From CBDFHF01 sp965247565 (GTDB lineage Bacteria > Pseudomonadota > Gammaproteobacteria > Methylococcales > Methylomonadaceae), in assembly GCA_965247565.1 (NCBI GenBank), contig CBDFHF010000003.1, positions 1,178,001 to 1,242,000 of the forward strand: DNA of 64,000 nucleotides, given 5' to 3'. The position numbers were made by a program, and so were the translations under genes. This document shows, in pieces, positions 54,561 through 63,765 of the stretch. The notes under the pieces were generated by a model. It was not told where the DNA came from. It searched no databases and saw nothing but the letters and a program-made list of their open reading frames with translations. The first letter of the stretch is position 1, and every line of letters starts with the position of its first letter.

Positions 54561-55241
54561 TATTTTTTCCTTTGGATTTTTAAAGTTAAGTTAAATAATC
54601 GACAGAATTTTTTATTACAACACTCTGCCGGTCGATCCATTACTTTTCCATCGCCCAATCTTTATTACGATCGATCAAGCTTGAGAAATAAATACCACAC
54701 ACTGTGTAAGTGCATGATCTCGACGCAAGCATATAAGCAATATGAATGCCATCTTTGTAAAATTGTTTAATTACAATAGTTTGGCAGAGTTTCTCTAAAG
54801 ATGGGGCGACGTTAAAACTATTAAAACGGGATTCGAATGAGGGGTTAAATCGCAAAAGTATCAATTAATATTAATATATTCTAATAAGATAAATACACAA
54901 AATTCAATGTAATCATAAGCTTATATTTTCGTCAGCTATCTCGACTTTATTTAATTAAACTATGTTATTTAACACACTTTTTTGTGTCATATCACACACT
55001 TTTCTACAGCCCTTATTCTCCGTGGCTTAGGAGGGGTGAGATTATTTAAAAGTGTGTCATATGCCACATTTTTCAATAATCCCACCGAGTAAGGAGCTGC
55101 AATCAGTGAAAATATTGGAAGCGGAGAGTCGGCGAAGTGAGGGTTTTCAGCGAAAGGGCTCTGACAAACATCTAATTCTCGTTCATAAGCCGTTGGCTAT
55201 GAAATCTAACATGAACATAAATGACCTAACCACCATTACCG
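54561..55241. other. AT-rich gene-free region with paired dyads
   Basis: A 680-base gap between mpl and the PEP-CTERM-like cassette. It contains two CRP-like dyads (54983-54998 and 55053-55068) and no convincing gene. A 66-codon frame at 55052-55252 has no ribosome site and no recognisable domain. Confidence 0.6.
54983..55068. promoter_or_regulatory. two TGTG-N8-CACA dyads (CRP/FNR-like)
   Basis: TGTGTCATATCACACA at 54983-54998 and TGTGTCATATGCCACA at 55053-55068 share the TGTG-N8-CACA spacing of CRP-family sites and extend to a 21-base direct repeat ending TTTTC, 70 bases apart. They lie about 425 and 495 bases upstream of the leftward PEP-CTERM-like cassette. The regulator is unknown. Confidence 0.35.
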
Positions 55242-56612
55242 TTATTCGCTGAGCGCATTTTGCAAACGTTGGTAAATGCCACCAAAACTGCCGTTACTCA
55301 TTAACACAAAATGTCCGCCGTAACGTGCTTCCATTTTTAGTTTGGCGATGATGTCATCAAGCGAGGTGAAAATTTCAATATTGTTGACATATTTTTTTAA
55401 GCCACTTAAATCCCAGTTCATATTTTCCGGCTGGTAAATAATTGCTAAATCGGATAGATGCAATGATTCTGCTAGGGTCTGGGTATGGACGCCCATACGC
55501 ATGGTGTTTGAACGTGGCTCAACGATGACGATAATACGTTCTTGCCCGACTTGTTTACGCAAGCCATCTAAAGTGGTTTGTATCGCTGTGGGGTGATGGG
55601 CGAAATCATCATATAGGGTGACGTTATCGATGGTAGCAATAACTTCCATGCGACGTTTAACATTTTTAAATTGATTCAGCGCATTAATTGCATGGATCGG
55701 CAGAATCCCAACATGTTTGGCTGCGACGATCGCTGATAGTGCATTGTAGACATTGTGTTGACCAGTTAATGACCAATCGACCGTACCCTGCTCTTGTTTA
55801 TCAAAAATAACGTTAAATTGGCTACCATCCGCTTTTATCAATTGTGCATTCCATATAGCATTCTCATTAATTGAGGTTTTAGCGAGAGAGCTCCAGCAAC
55901 CCATCGCCAAGACATCGTTAATATTGCTTTCACATTCAGGACTGATAATTAAGCCCTGGCCAGGCACTGTTCTGACCAAATGATGAAATTGTTTTTTAAT
56001 CGCATCCAAATCAGGGAATATATCGGCGTGATCGAATTCCAGGTTATTTAATATGGCTGTGCGTGGCCGATAGTGTACAAATTTTGAGCGTTTATCGAAA
56101 AATGCGGAATCATACTCATCCGCTTCAATCACAAAAAAGTCAGAGTCACCTAAACGGGCGGAAATGCCAAAATTTAAGGGAATGCCGCCGATTAAAAAGC
56201 CTGGATTAAAATCTTGGTGTTCCAATATCCAGCTTAACATACTGGTCGTTGTCGTTTTGCCGTGAGTTCCGGCAACACCTAGCACCCACTTTTTTTGCAA
56301 GACGTGTTCAGCCAGCCATTGCGGGCCGGAGACATAAGGCAAGTTTAGGTTCAGAACCGCCTCCACTTCGGCATTGCCGCGCGAAAGTGCATTGCCAATA
56401 ATGACTAAATCCGGTTTGATATCGAGATTTTCTGCTTGATAGCCCTCCATTAACTGTATACCTTGTTCTAACAGTTGTGTGCTCATGGGTGGGTAAACGT
56501 TTTGGTCGGAGCCGCTGACTTGGTAGCCCATTTGCCTGGCTATAACCGCCAGACCGCCCATGAAAGTACCGCAAATGCCTAAGATGTGAATATGCAATGT
56601 TTTTAATCCCAA
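55242..56612 (-). CDS. mpl: UDP-MurNAc:L-Ala-gamma-D-Glu-meso-DAP ligase
   Basis: Recycles murein tripeptide by joining it to UDP-N-acetylmuramate. The 456-residue Mur ligase has the N-terminal HILGICGTFMGGLAVIARQMG, ATP loop GVAGTHGKTTTTSML, EADEYDSAFFDKRSKF and NLEFDHADIF in the central domain, and DDFAHHPTAI near the C-terminal domain, the Mpl-specific pattern. Length matches the E. coli enzyme. Eighteen bases after the ankyrin gene in the same direction. Confidence 0.96.
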   Translation of the reverse strand: MGLKTLHIHILGICGTFMGGLAVIARQMGYQVSGSDQNVYPPMSTQLLEQGIQLMEGYQAENLDIKPDLVIIGNALSRGNAEVEAVLNLNLPYVSGPQWLAEHVLQKKWVLGVAGTHGKTTTTSMLSWILEHQDFNPGFLIGGIPLNFGISARLGDSDFFVIEADEYDSAFFDKRSKFVHYRPRTAILNNLEFDHADIFPDLDAIKKQFHHLVRTVPGQGLIISPECESNINDVLAMGCWSSLAKTSINENAIWNAQLIKADGSQFNVIFDKQEQGTVDWSLTGQHNVYNALSAIVAAKHVGILPIHAINALNQFKNVKRRMEVIATIDNVTLYDDFAHHPTAIQTTLDGLRKQVGQERIIVIVEPRSNTMRMGVHTQTLAESLHLSDLAIIYQPENMNWDLSGLKKYVNNIEIFTSLDDIIAKLKMEARYGGHFVLMSNGSFGGIYQRLQNALSE

Positions 56613-56630
56613 ATGGTTTTAAGTAAATAT

Positions 56631-57194
56631 TTATTTTTTGTCTGCGCTGCCGTCTGCTGGTTTCTCTTCCGGCTTGCCCTCTGCTGATTTAGCTTCGGGA
56701 TCTTCAGATTTTTGCTCACCTTCTTTGGCAGGCTTCTGGTCGGCCTTAGCTGCTTTTGCTCCTGCCGCTTCAAGAGTTTTTATGACTTTTTCAAAGCCCA
56801 TCTTTTTAGCTCTATCCAATACTGTTAGGCTTTGTTTATCAGTCGCATTAACATCAGCACCCGCAGTAATCAGTAAGCTGATAAGGTCATCATTGCCAAA
56901 TGACACGGCATCCATTAAAGCGGTGGTGTTTTGGTTGTCTGCATAATTAACGTCGGCGCCATAGGCTAGCAAGGCCTTGACTATATGGATATTGCCACTG
57001 AAACTAGCCGCCATTAAGGCCGTGCGTCCACTGGCGGTTTTGCTGTTGACGTCTATACCTTGCGCTAATGCCTCTTCTACTCTGGCAATGTTGCCGTTCA
57101 TGGCCGCGGCAAATAGATCCTTACTGTCTTCTGCAAAAGCAGTGGCAGATAACGCCAATAATAAGATGGAAAAACAGTCTATATAGTATTTCAT
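56631..57194 (-). CDS. exported ankyrin-repeat protein
   Basis: A 187-residue protein with a signal peptide (cleavage near AFA-E), three to four ankyrin repeats (residues ~25-145; e.g. GRTALMAASFSGNIHIVKALL and TTALMDAVSFGNDDLISLL) and a low-complexity Lys/Glu/Pro/Ala tail. Ankyrin repeats mediate protein binding; a periplasmic partner is likely. Followed closely by mpl and divergent from apaG. Confidence 0.85.
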   Translation of the reverse strand: MKYYIDCFSILLLALSATAFAEDSKDLFAAAMNGNIARVEEALAQGIDVNSKTASGRTALMAASFSGNIHIVKALLAYGADVNYADNQNTTALMDAVSFGNDDLISLLITAGADVNATDKQSLTVLDRAKKMGFEKVIKTLEAAGAKAAKADQKPAKEGEQKSEDPEAKSAEGKPEEKPADGSADKK

Positions 57195-57269
57195 ACCGAA
57201 GAGTTTCTTGCGTTTAGTGATAAGTTACGATGAAATAATCAACATATAAGATAGCTAACGTGTGTAATT

Positions 57270-57647
57270 ATGACAGAAAAAAACAAAATCATCGTTGAAG
57301 CAATGCCTCAATTTATTGAGACGCAATCCTCTCCCAGCGAAGATCGCTATGTATTTGCCTATACCATTACTATCACCAATGCCGGTGATATTCCGGCAAA
57401 GTTGCTTAACCGACACTGGCTGATCACCGATTCTAACGGCAAGGTACAGGAGGTGCGGGGTGAGGGCGTGATTGGGGAACAACCTTATCTAAAGCCTGGT
57501 GAGTCGTTTCAATATACTAGCGGTGCTATGCTCGAAACCCCGGTGGGTACTATGCAAGGCATTTATAATATGCGTTCGGATGAAGGTGAAAGCTTTGACG
57601 CGAGCATCCCTAAATTTACCTTATCCATTCCCAGAACACTGCACTAA
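57270..57647 (+). CDS. apaG: ApaG protein
   Basis: A 125-residue single-domain protein of the ApaG/DUF525 fold, a fibronectin III-like beta sandwich. YVFAYTITITNAGDIPAKLL, VQEVRGEGVIGEQPYLKPGE and the C-terminal GTMQGIYNM are family signatures. ApaG is linked to apaH in many proteobacteria and to Co/Mg resistance phenotypes; its biochemical role is not settled. The stop codon is followed directly by the apaH ATG. Confidence 0.96.
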   Translation: MTEKNKIIVEAMPQFIETQSSPSEDRYVFAYTITITNAGDIPAKLLNRHWLITDSNGKVQEVRGEGVIGEQPYLKPGESFQYTSGAMLETPVGTMQGIYNMRSDEGESFDASIPKFTLSIPRTLH

Positions 57648-58490
57648 ATGTCAATTTATGCAATTGGCGATGTCCAAGGCTGTTTTGATGATTTGCTGAG
57701 ACTGCTTGATTACATTGCATTTGATGAGCAGTCGGATCAACTCTGGTTTGCGGGTGATTTGGTTAATCGAGGTCCTAAATCTTTAGAGACTTTGCGTTTC
57801 GTTAAGTCGTTGGGCCCATCCGCAGTTACTGTCCTAGGTAATCATGATTTACATCTATTAGTTGCTTCCTGCGCGCCTAAGATCGCAAATAAAAAAGATT
57901 CCTTATTGCAAATATTGGAAGCGCATGACAGAAATGAATTGATAGATTGGCTGCGGTTTCGGCCATTATTTCATTACAACGCTGATTTCTGCCTGATTCA
58001 TGCCGGATTGCCACCGCAATGGGATTTTAAGAAGACAAAAAAAATGGCTTTGTTGGCCGAAAACGCCTTACAAAGTTCAGATTACCAAGTTTTCTTAAGG
58101 CAGCTATATGGGGATAAACCCAATTTATGGTCGTCCGACTTAAAAGGTATTGATAAATTACGCTTTATTGTCAATTGCTTTACCCGCATGAGATATTGCG
58201 ATGCCAATGGTCGATTAGACTTTGAAAATAATGGACCGTTAGGTACTCAGTCCAAGGCATTGTCGCCTTGGTTTGCTTTACCTAAACGCAAAAGCATGGA
58301 TATGCGCATTATCTTCGGTCACTGGTCTTCATTAGGCTATCACGAAGGGCCTAATTGTTATGCGATTGATACCGGTTGTTTGTGGGGAGGGCAATTGACA
58401 GCCATAAAATTGGGTGATTCAGTTGAGCGGTTCAGCGTTGATTGTGTTGGTTATAAAAAAACCGGCAAGCAATTGTTGGAGACTGTTTAA
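57648..58490 (+). CDS. apaH: diadenosine tetraphosphatase
   Basis: Hydrolyses Ap4A symmetrically to ADP; also removes Np4 caps from RNA in E. coli. The 280-residue metallophosphatase shows AIGDVQGCFDDL, FAGDLVNRGPKS, VLGNHDLHLL and the late GHWSSLGY and AIDTGCLWGG metal/substrate motifs. Immediately downstream of apaG with no gap. Confidence 0.97.
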   Translation: MSIYAIGDVQGCFDDLLRLLDYIAFDEQSDQLWFAGDLVNRGPKSLETLRFVKSLGPSAVTVLGNHDLHLLVASCAPKIANKKDSLLQILEAHDRNELIDWLRFRPLFHYNADFCLIHAGLPPQWDFKKTKKMALLAENALQSSDYQVFLRQLYGDKPNLWSSDLKGIDKLRFIVNCFTRMRYCDANGRLDFENNGPLGTQSKALSPWFALPKRKSMDMRIIFGHWSSLGYHEGPNCYAIDTGCLWGGQLTAIKLGDSVERFSVDCVGYKKTGKQLLETV

Positions 58491-58834
58491 AACAACTAAT
58501 AATCGTGCTTCGAACCAAGTGCTAGATTTGTTATGGTTAACGTTAAGCGGTGGTTTTAAAACCGCTAGGTAATACAGTTTTGATCTTGCCCCGTTCTTTC
58601 GGATACTCGGCTATTAGAGCAATTTAAAAACCAGAGGATAACAATGAAAATCAACAAGGAGAGTTTCTTGTGGCCCAGATTTAGGATTGGCAGAGACGAC
58701 ATTGCATGCTTGTAAGGAGGATCTTTTAGTGTGACGGTTTCCGGCGTTTCAAAAAATAGACTGGGAAAGCCGCAGAATTTGTTAAATTTGTTCGATCCAA
58801 GATTAAAACTGGTTTAGAGATGTATGCAGAATTA
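58491..58834. other. gene-free gap between apaH and rnpB
   Basis: About 340 bases without a convincing gene. A small hairpin AGCGGT/ACCGCT (58546-58551 with 58561-58566) lies 56 bases after apaH and has no T-run. A 21-codon frame near 58644 preceded by GAGG has no recognisable product. Confidence 0.5.
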
Positions 58835-58837
58835 AGA

Positions 58838-59185
58838 GAAAGAGTCGGCCTATAAGCCGGGTTTTGTCGAGAACAGTCATTCATCTAGGCTGCAAGTCAC
58901 CTTACAGCTCAAGCAATCTACCCAGGAACCGCGCGGGCCACGCGTCTGTTCCCCTATTTGATCTTGCTCCGAGTGGGGTTTACCCTGCCACACTTGTTAC
59001 CAAGCGCGCGGTGCGCTCTTACCGCACCATTTCACCCTTACCTGCTGAAGCGGGCGGTATATTTTCTGTGGCACTTGCCGTAGGCTCACGCCTCCCAGGC
59101 GTTACCTGGCACTCTGCCCAATGGAGCCCGGACTTTCCTCCATCTTATCTCGCGATAAAACAGCGACTGCTCAGCCGACTCTTTC
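58838..59185 (-). ncRNA. rnpB: RNase P RNA, bacterial class A
   Basis: Catalytic RNA that trims the 5' ends of tRNA precursors. On the minus strand it contains the conserved GGAGGAAAGTCCGGGCTCC near the 5' end, then GTGCCAGGTAACGCCTGG, GGTGCGGTAAGAGCGCACC, and AAACCCGGCTTAT near the 3' end, matching E. coli M1 RNA. The ends are set by an 11-bp P1 helix (GAAAGAGTCGG at the 5' end with its complement at 58838-58848). A TATGAT hexamer at 59204-59199 could be its -10. Confidence 0.97.
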
Positions 59186-59256
59186 AGCGCAGGAGTCTAT
59201 CATAATCAACCCCCGAGTTCTTTAATTCATTTTATTGACGCTCTCCATTAATAGCT

Positions 59257-60011
59257 GGCATTGCTAAACTAATATAGATATTTCGTTATTCCATTTAGCC
59301 ATAAACAACTTAACAGAGTATTCCAGCATTTTTTGGCATTTGCTGTAGCATTTTGATTTGCGGCGCAGCCTGGCTAGGAAATGCCTGAATAAACTGTTAT
59401 ATCCTTCAACAGTATAGGTTTCAGCCTTTGATTGCGTGTGCCGACCCCTGGGGACAAAGGCCTCGTAAGGTTGCCAGTGATCCGTCATCACCTGCCCAAC
59501 CGCCTCGCCCGCTATGGCTTGCCAGAGCTTTTCTCCCGTGACAGTCGCCCTGGACCCAGTACGCAGCCGAGGAACCTTTTTCCATATCTATCAACAGCAA
59601 TCCATATCCAGCAATAGTTTTTTTTGAGCCAACGTAACTGTGCATTTCGTCCAGCTCCACCACTTGGACGCCCCCGTCGCTTTTTATGGCATCGAGCTTT
59701 TCGCCAAACGACCTGATCCAATTCAAAATCGTGACATTGCTGAACCCTAGGACACGGCCAATAGACCTGAATCCGAGTCCTTCCAGGTAAAGCTCCAACG
59801 CTTGCCGCTTTACTGCTTTATCCCCAGCGCCGGAACGCTGTGCGACAGTATATCGATGGTTACAATCTTTGCATAAATAGCGCTGCCGACCGCTCGCCAA
59901 ACCGTCTTTACAGCTCGGCCGCTTACCACATTTTGGACATTCCATAGCACCCTCCAGCGCATCTTTGAATAGCCAAAACTTATACAGTATCTATAATAAT
60001 TTAGCAATACC
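59257..60011 (-). mobile_element. IS1-family element inserted at rsmI stop codon
   Basis: A 755-bp element with ~24-base imperfect inverted ends: GGCATTGCTAAACTAATATAG on the left and, in reverse complement, GGTATTGCTAAATTATTATAG on the right. It is flanked by perfect 8-bp target copies TAATAGCT at 59249-59256 and 60012-60019. The right copy ends on the last base of the rsmI stop codon, so the element landed exactly at the end of that gene without changing its product. Confidence 0.92.
59264..59945 (-). pseudogene. IS1-family transposase, frameshifted
   Basis: The zinc-ribbon N-terminus (MECPKCGKRPSCKDG, YLCKDCNHRY) and helix-turn-helix (FRSIGRVLGFSNVTI) lead to VELDEMHSYVGSKK. At an A8C run (59625-59617), an IS1-type slippery site, the frame must slip -1 to give NYCWIWIAVDRYGKRFLGCVLG. 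A second, unexpected shift is then needed to continue TGEKLWQAIAGEAVGQVMTDHW and the C-terminal part through KMLEYSVKLFMAKW. The first shift is probably programmed; the second looks like an inactivating mutation. Confidence 0.8.
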
Positions 60012-60018
60012 TAATAGC

Positions 60019-60867
60019 TTATGATTTATCCAAAGCTAGTGCCGCCTGATAAAACAATTTCTTTCTGCCACCAGTAATCTCTTCTGCTAAGGTTGCCGCC
60101 GTTTTAACAGAACATTCTCGGAGCAATAGGGAAAGTATTCGTTGCTGCTCATTGGATAATTCTTGGTCTTTTTCAGGCTCGGCTGCATCAACAATCACTA
60201 CAAACTCACCTTTTCTCATGTTTTCATCCCGCTCTACCAAAGCTAACATATCACCGAGACTGGCTTTGATAATGGTTTCATGCAGCTTGGTTAATTCCCT
60301 AGCAATGACAATTTGACGGTCTAATGGCAGAACGGCAGCCATATCCTGTAGTGAAGCCAAAATGCGATGACTGGATTCGTAAAATACCCAAGTAGTTGGG
60401 GACAAAGCTTTTTCCGCGAAAAACGTTTTTCTAGCTGATGAAGTCCGTGGTGTAAAGCCCTCAAAACTGAACTTTGTAACTGGCAATCCAGCAGCCGATA
60501 AAGCAGCAATCAGCGCGCAGGGCCCGGGAATGGGCACAACATCAAGCCCGGCATCTTTAACCATTTTTACCAATGGCATACCGGGATCACTTAACAAAGG
60601 CGTGCCAGCATCGGAAACCATCGCAACTGATAATCCCTCATGCAGTTTTGTCAGCAGACCAGCTGAAGCCCTGCCCTCATTGTGCTGATGCAAGGAAATC
60701 AATTTATTGCTGATCCCATAGTGCTGTAACAAAACCCCCACATGCCGAGTATCTTCCGCAGCAATCAAGTCTACTTGCTTTAATATTTCAATCGCCCTAA
60801 AACTAATATCCGCTAAATTACCTATTGGCGTGGCAACAACGTATAATTTGCCGTGTTCACTTGACAT
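60019..60867 (-). CDS. rsmI: 16S rRNA (cytidine-1402-2'-O)-methyltransferase
   Basis: Methylates C1402 in the decoding centre of 16S rRNA with SAM. The 282-residue tetrapyrrole methylase fold shows LYVVATPIGNLADIS at the N-terminus, AEDTRHVGVLL, the Gly-rich VSDAGTPLLSDPG, and PIPGPCALIAALSAAGLP. Divergent from lpoA with a 13-base gap, as in E. coli. The IS1-family element abuts its stop codon. Confidence 0.97.
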   Translation of the reverse strand: MSSEHGKLYVVATPIGNLADISFRAIEILKQVDLIAAEDTRHVGVLLQHYGISNKLISLHQHNEGRASAGLLTKLHEGLSVAMVSDAGTPLLSDPGMPLVKMVKDAGLDVVPIPGPCALIAALSAAGLPVTKFSFEGFTPRTSSARKTFFAEKALSPTTWVFYESSHRILASLQDMAAVLPLDRQIVIARELTKLHETIIKASLGDMLALVERDENMRKGEFVVIVDAAEPEKDQELSNEQQRILSLLLRECSVKTAATLAEEITGGRKKLFYQAALALDKS

Positions 60868-60880
60868 TCGGTTTTCTCAT

Positions 60881-62776
60881 ATGAATTACTTATTAAAATT
60901 TAGATACAGCCAATCGAGTCAGTCATTAGCATTATGCAGTCTGTTGTCCTGCTTGGTTTTGTTTTCTGGATGCGCTTCCACGCCAGCGGTTAATGCATTG
61001 CCCAGAGATAATTCCGCGCAAACAACACCCTTAGCACAGGCTGCTGGCCAGCAGCCATTGTATCAGCAAGTGATTGCTACCTTATCGCCAGAACAAATTG
61101 AGCTGCGCTTTAAAACTATCGATGAGCTTATCCAAGCCGGGAAAGGCACTTTAGCCAAACAAACTGCTGACCAGGTCGACAAATCAACGCTATCTCCAGA
61201 GCATCTCAACCAGATTAATTTGCTTTACACCCAAATTATGCTGAATTTTGGCGAAGCCGAACAGGCGGTCGACAATCTAAAACGCATACAACCGGAACAA
61301 CTCAATACGGACGATAAAATCAAATACTATCAATCCTTGGCTTTTGCCAATTCTCTTACCGGTAATCTACTGGAAAGCGCAAAATCCAGGATAGTATTAA
61401 ACCAATTGATAACAGATCGCGATCAATATGACAAAAACCAGACAGCAATCATTGAGACATTAGGTTTGCTACCCGACAAGACATTGCAAAAAGTCAGTAA
61501 AAATCAGAACGATGATGACTTGGCTGGGTGGATTGCTTTAACACGCTTACTCGGATTAAAAGATCTGCCCGGCGGCAATTTTGATGATGAATTAGCTAAA
61601 TGGCGTGAAAGCTATCCCGGCCACTCCGGCAACTCAGCTATTTTAGCAATGCAAATGCCTGAAAAATACGAACAAAAGCCGCTTGAGCTCAACTATGCAC
61701 AGCCCAGCTCAATCGCTTTGCTACTACCTGAGTCCGGCCCTTTTGTCCAAGCTGGCAAGGCTATTCGCGCAGGCTTTATGGCTGCTTATAACAGTTCTGT
61801 CAACAATACCAAAAAACCCAGCTACCACTTCTATAATAGCGAGCAGCCACTTTCAGCACTCTATAACCAAGCCATTGCAGAAGGAGCAAAATTTGTTATT
61901 GGCCCACTCAGTAAAGAAAACATTCAAAATCTTGCCGATACCCCTGCTCTCAGTGTCCCTGTATTGGCCCTGAACCATGTTCCAGATTTACAGAAAAATA
62001 ATCTTTACCAATTTGGTCTCAGCCCACTAGATGATGTTGCCGAAATCACTAATAAAGCTTGGATGGATGGGCATAAAAAAGCGCTGCTTCTGGTTCCGGA
62101 AAGTGAGCAAGGTGAACGAGTCGCCAAATATTTTAGTGAGGAATGGCAACGACTTGGCGGCACAATTTTGGATTCACAAAGATTCAATCCCAAAGAAGTC
62201 GATTTTTCTGCCACCATAAAAAAGCTGCTTAACATTAACGAAAGCGAACATCGTTACCGCAAAATTGTCGAGGCGGTACCGTCCGCCGTTTTTACACAGC
62301 GCCGGCGCGAAGATGTGGATGTGATATTTTTAAGTGCCAATAGCGACCAAGCACGCTTACTTAACCCGCAATTACAGTTTCACCATGCTGCGACAGTCCC
62401 TGTTTATGCGATGCCTAATGTATACACCGGCCTGATAGCACCATCACTTGATGCCGACCTGAACAACATCACTTTTTGTGATACACCCTGGGTATTGAAT
62501 AACGCCTATAACGGGGAACTCAGCATGAGTGCTTTGCAAAAAACTTGGGAAACATTTCCTAGCACTTACATGCGCTTGATTGCCATGGGCATTGATGCCT
62601 ATCACCTAGCTTCGCGCATAAATTCTAGAGATGTTGATCACTATCCCGGAGCAACCGGTAAGCTGACTCTAACGCCGGACAATCGGATTAAACGCTCCTT
62701 GACTTGCGCCAAATTTATTAATGGTCAACCCGGCGTCATCGGGCAAGCTACTGAGTCACCCACTGCCAACCAATAA
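60881..62776 (+). CDS. lpoA: penicillin-binding protein activator lipoprotein LpoA
   Basis: Outer-membrane lipoprotein that activates the PBP1A peptidoglycan synthase. About 631 residues: signal peptide with lipobox LFSGC, an N-terminal helical TPR-like half (residues ~60-270) and a C-terminal LivJ-like periplasmic-binding fold (SIALLLPESGPFVQAG, FVIGPLSKENIQ, VYAMPNVYTG). ATG 60881 is chosen so that the signal peptide starts normally; a longer reading from 60830 would overlap rsmI. The order lpoA-yraN-diaA matches E. coli. Confidence 0.93.
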   Translation: MNYLLKFRYSQSSQSLALCSLLSCLVLFSGCASTPAVNALPRDNSAQTTPLAQAAGQQPLYQQVIATLSPEQIELRFKTIDELIQAGKGTLAKQTADQVDKSTLSPEHLNQINLLYTQIMLNFGEAEQAVDNLKRIQPEQLNTDDKIKYYQSLAFANSLTGNLLESAKSRIVLNQLITDRDQYDKNQTAIIETLGLLPDKTLQKVSKNQNDDDLAGWIALTRLLGLKDLPGGNFDDELAKWRESYPGHSGNSAILAMQMPEKYEQKPLELNYAQPSSIALLLPESGPFVQAGKAIRAGFMAAYNSSVNNTKKPSYHFYNSEQPLSALYNQAIAEGAKFVIGPLSKENIQNLADTPALSVPVLALNHVPDLQKNNLYQFGLSPLDDVAEITNKAWMDGHKKALLLVPESEQGERVAKYFSEEWQRLGGTILDSQRFNPKEVDFSATIKKLLNINESEHRYRKIVEAVPSAVFTQRRREDVDVIFLSANSDQARLLNPQLQFHHAATVPVYAMPNVYTGLIAPSLDADLNNITFCDTPWVLNNAYNGELSMSALQKTWETFPSTYMRLIAMGIDAYHLASRINSRDVDHYPGATGKLTLTPDNRIKRSLTCAKFINGQPGVIGQATESPTANQ

Positions 62777-62783
62777 CTCCCTA

Positions 62784-63155
62784 ATGGTATTCGTTGAGCT
62801 AAAAAACAAAGCCGTGCACTTATTGCGCGGCCACAGCGCCGAAGAACAAGCCCACCAATTTCTCATCAATAAAGGTTTGCAGCCAGTTTGTCGCAATTAC
62901 CGTTGCAAACAAGGTGAGCTCGACTTAATTATGATTGACCAACAAACGCTGGTCATTGTAGAAGTCAGATTTCGTAAATCCGACCAGTACGGTAGCGCCG
63001 CCGAGAGCGTCACTCGCACTAAGCAATCCCGTATAATAAAAGCGACGCTTTATTATTTAGCTCAACAACCGAGTAACCTCGCTGTCCGATTCGACGTAAT
63101 CGCCATCTCTGGCAACGGCAATATAAACTGGATACCCAACGCTTTTCAAACCTGA
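62784..63155 (+). CDS. yraN: YraN/UPF0102 family nuclease-like protein
   Basis: A 123-residue protein. HSAEEQAHQFLINKGLQPV, then ELDLIMIDQQTLVIVEVRFR, which has the D-x(n)-E-V-K-like PD-(D/E)XK pattern (here EVR), and AVRFDVIAI are typical of the UPF0102/YraN family. A resolvase-like or repair nuclease role has been proposed for the family but is not proven. The start at 62784 removes overlap with lpoA and gives a length close to E. coli YraN. Confidence 0.9.
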   Translation: MVFVELKNKAVHLLRGHSAEEQAHQFLINKGLQPVCRNYRCKQGELDLIMIDQQTLVIVEVRFRKSDQYGSAAESVTRTKQSRIIKATLYYLAQQPSNLAVRFDVIAISGNGNINWIPNAFQT

Positions 63156-63165
63156 TTAATTAACC

Positions 63166-63765
63166 ATGAGCTTACAAGACCGCATTATCAATCACTTCTC
63201 TGATAGCATACAAACTAACCAGGATGCCATGTCCAGTCTATGCGAAATTATTGAATTTGGCTCACAGCGATTGGTTGGCACTTTACTTAATGATAAAAAA
63301 ATAATCACCTGTGGCAATGGTCGTTCAGCAGCTTGCGCACAAATTATGTCATCAATCATGCTCAATCAGTTCGAACGGGTTCGGCCTTCCTTGCCAGCCA
63401 TTTCCTTAACTACCGATGTCACAACTATTACCGCTATCGCTAACGACTATCATTTCGATGATATATTTGCAAAGCAGCTCAGAGCAGTAGGCCAAAGTGG
63501 CGATATATTGGTAGCCTATACGGATGGTAGTCATTCTGCAAATATCGCAAAAGCAGTAGCGACCGCTCATGATAAGGACATTGCGATTATAGCCTTAACT
63601 GGCAGAGATGGCGGCAAAATGGCGTCACTGTTAAATGAGACCGATTTGGAAATTCGCGTGCCTTCTAATTCTAGTGCCCGAATTCAGGAAGCTCACCTGT
63701 TAATCACCCATTGCTTATGCGATCTAATCGACCTTCAGTTGTTTGGTAATTCAACCGCAGAATGA
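63166..63765 (+). CDS. diaA: DiaA-like SIS-domain protein
   Basis: A 199-residue SIS (sugar isomerase) protein. IITCGNGRSAACAQIMSS is the phosphosugar-binding loop and GDILVAYTDGSHSANI the second. DiaA binds DnaA and stimulates replication initiation in E. coli; the fold is shared with the sedoheptulose-7-phosphate isomerase GmhA, which cannot be fully excluded, but the lpoA-yraN-diaA order and the length favour DiaA. Confidence 0.9.
   Translation: MSLQDRIINHFSDSIQTNQDAMSSLCEIIEFGSQRLVGTLLNDKKIITCGNGRSAACAQIMSSIMLNQFERVRPSLPAISLTTDVTTITAIANDYHFDDIFAKQLRAVGQSGDILVAYTDGSHSANIAKAVATAHDKDIAIIALTGRDGGKMASLLNETDLEIRVPSNSSARIQEAHLLITHCLCDLIDLQLFGNSTAE

Noticed and set aside
55052..55252. A 66-codon frame between the exported cassette and mpl
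   Set aside because: No ribosome site, no recognisable domain, and it overlaps the candidate regulatory dyads and the mpl end.
58864..59205. A 113-codon frame on the plus strand
   Set aside because: It is antisense to the RNase P RNA gene, whose conserved sequence fully explains the region.
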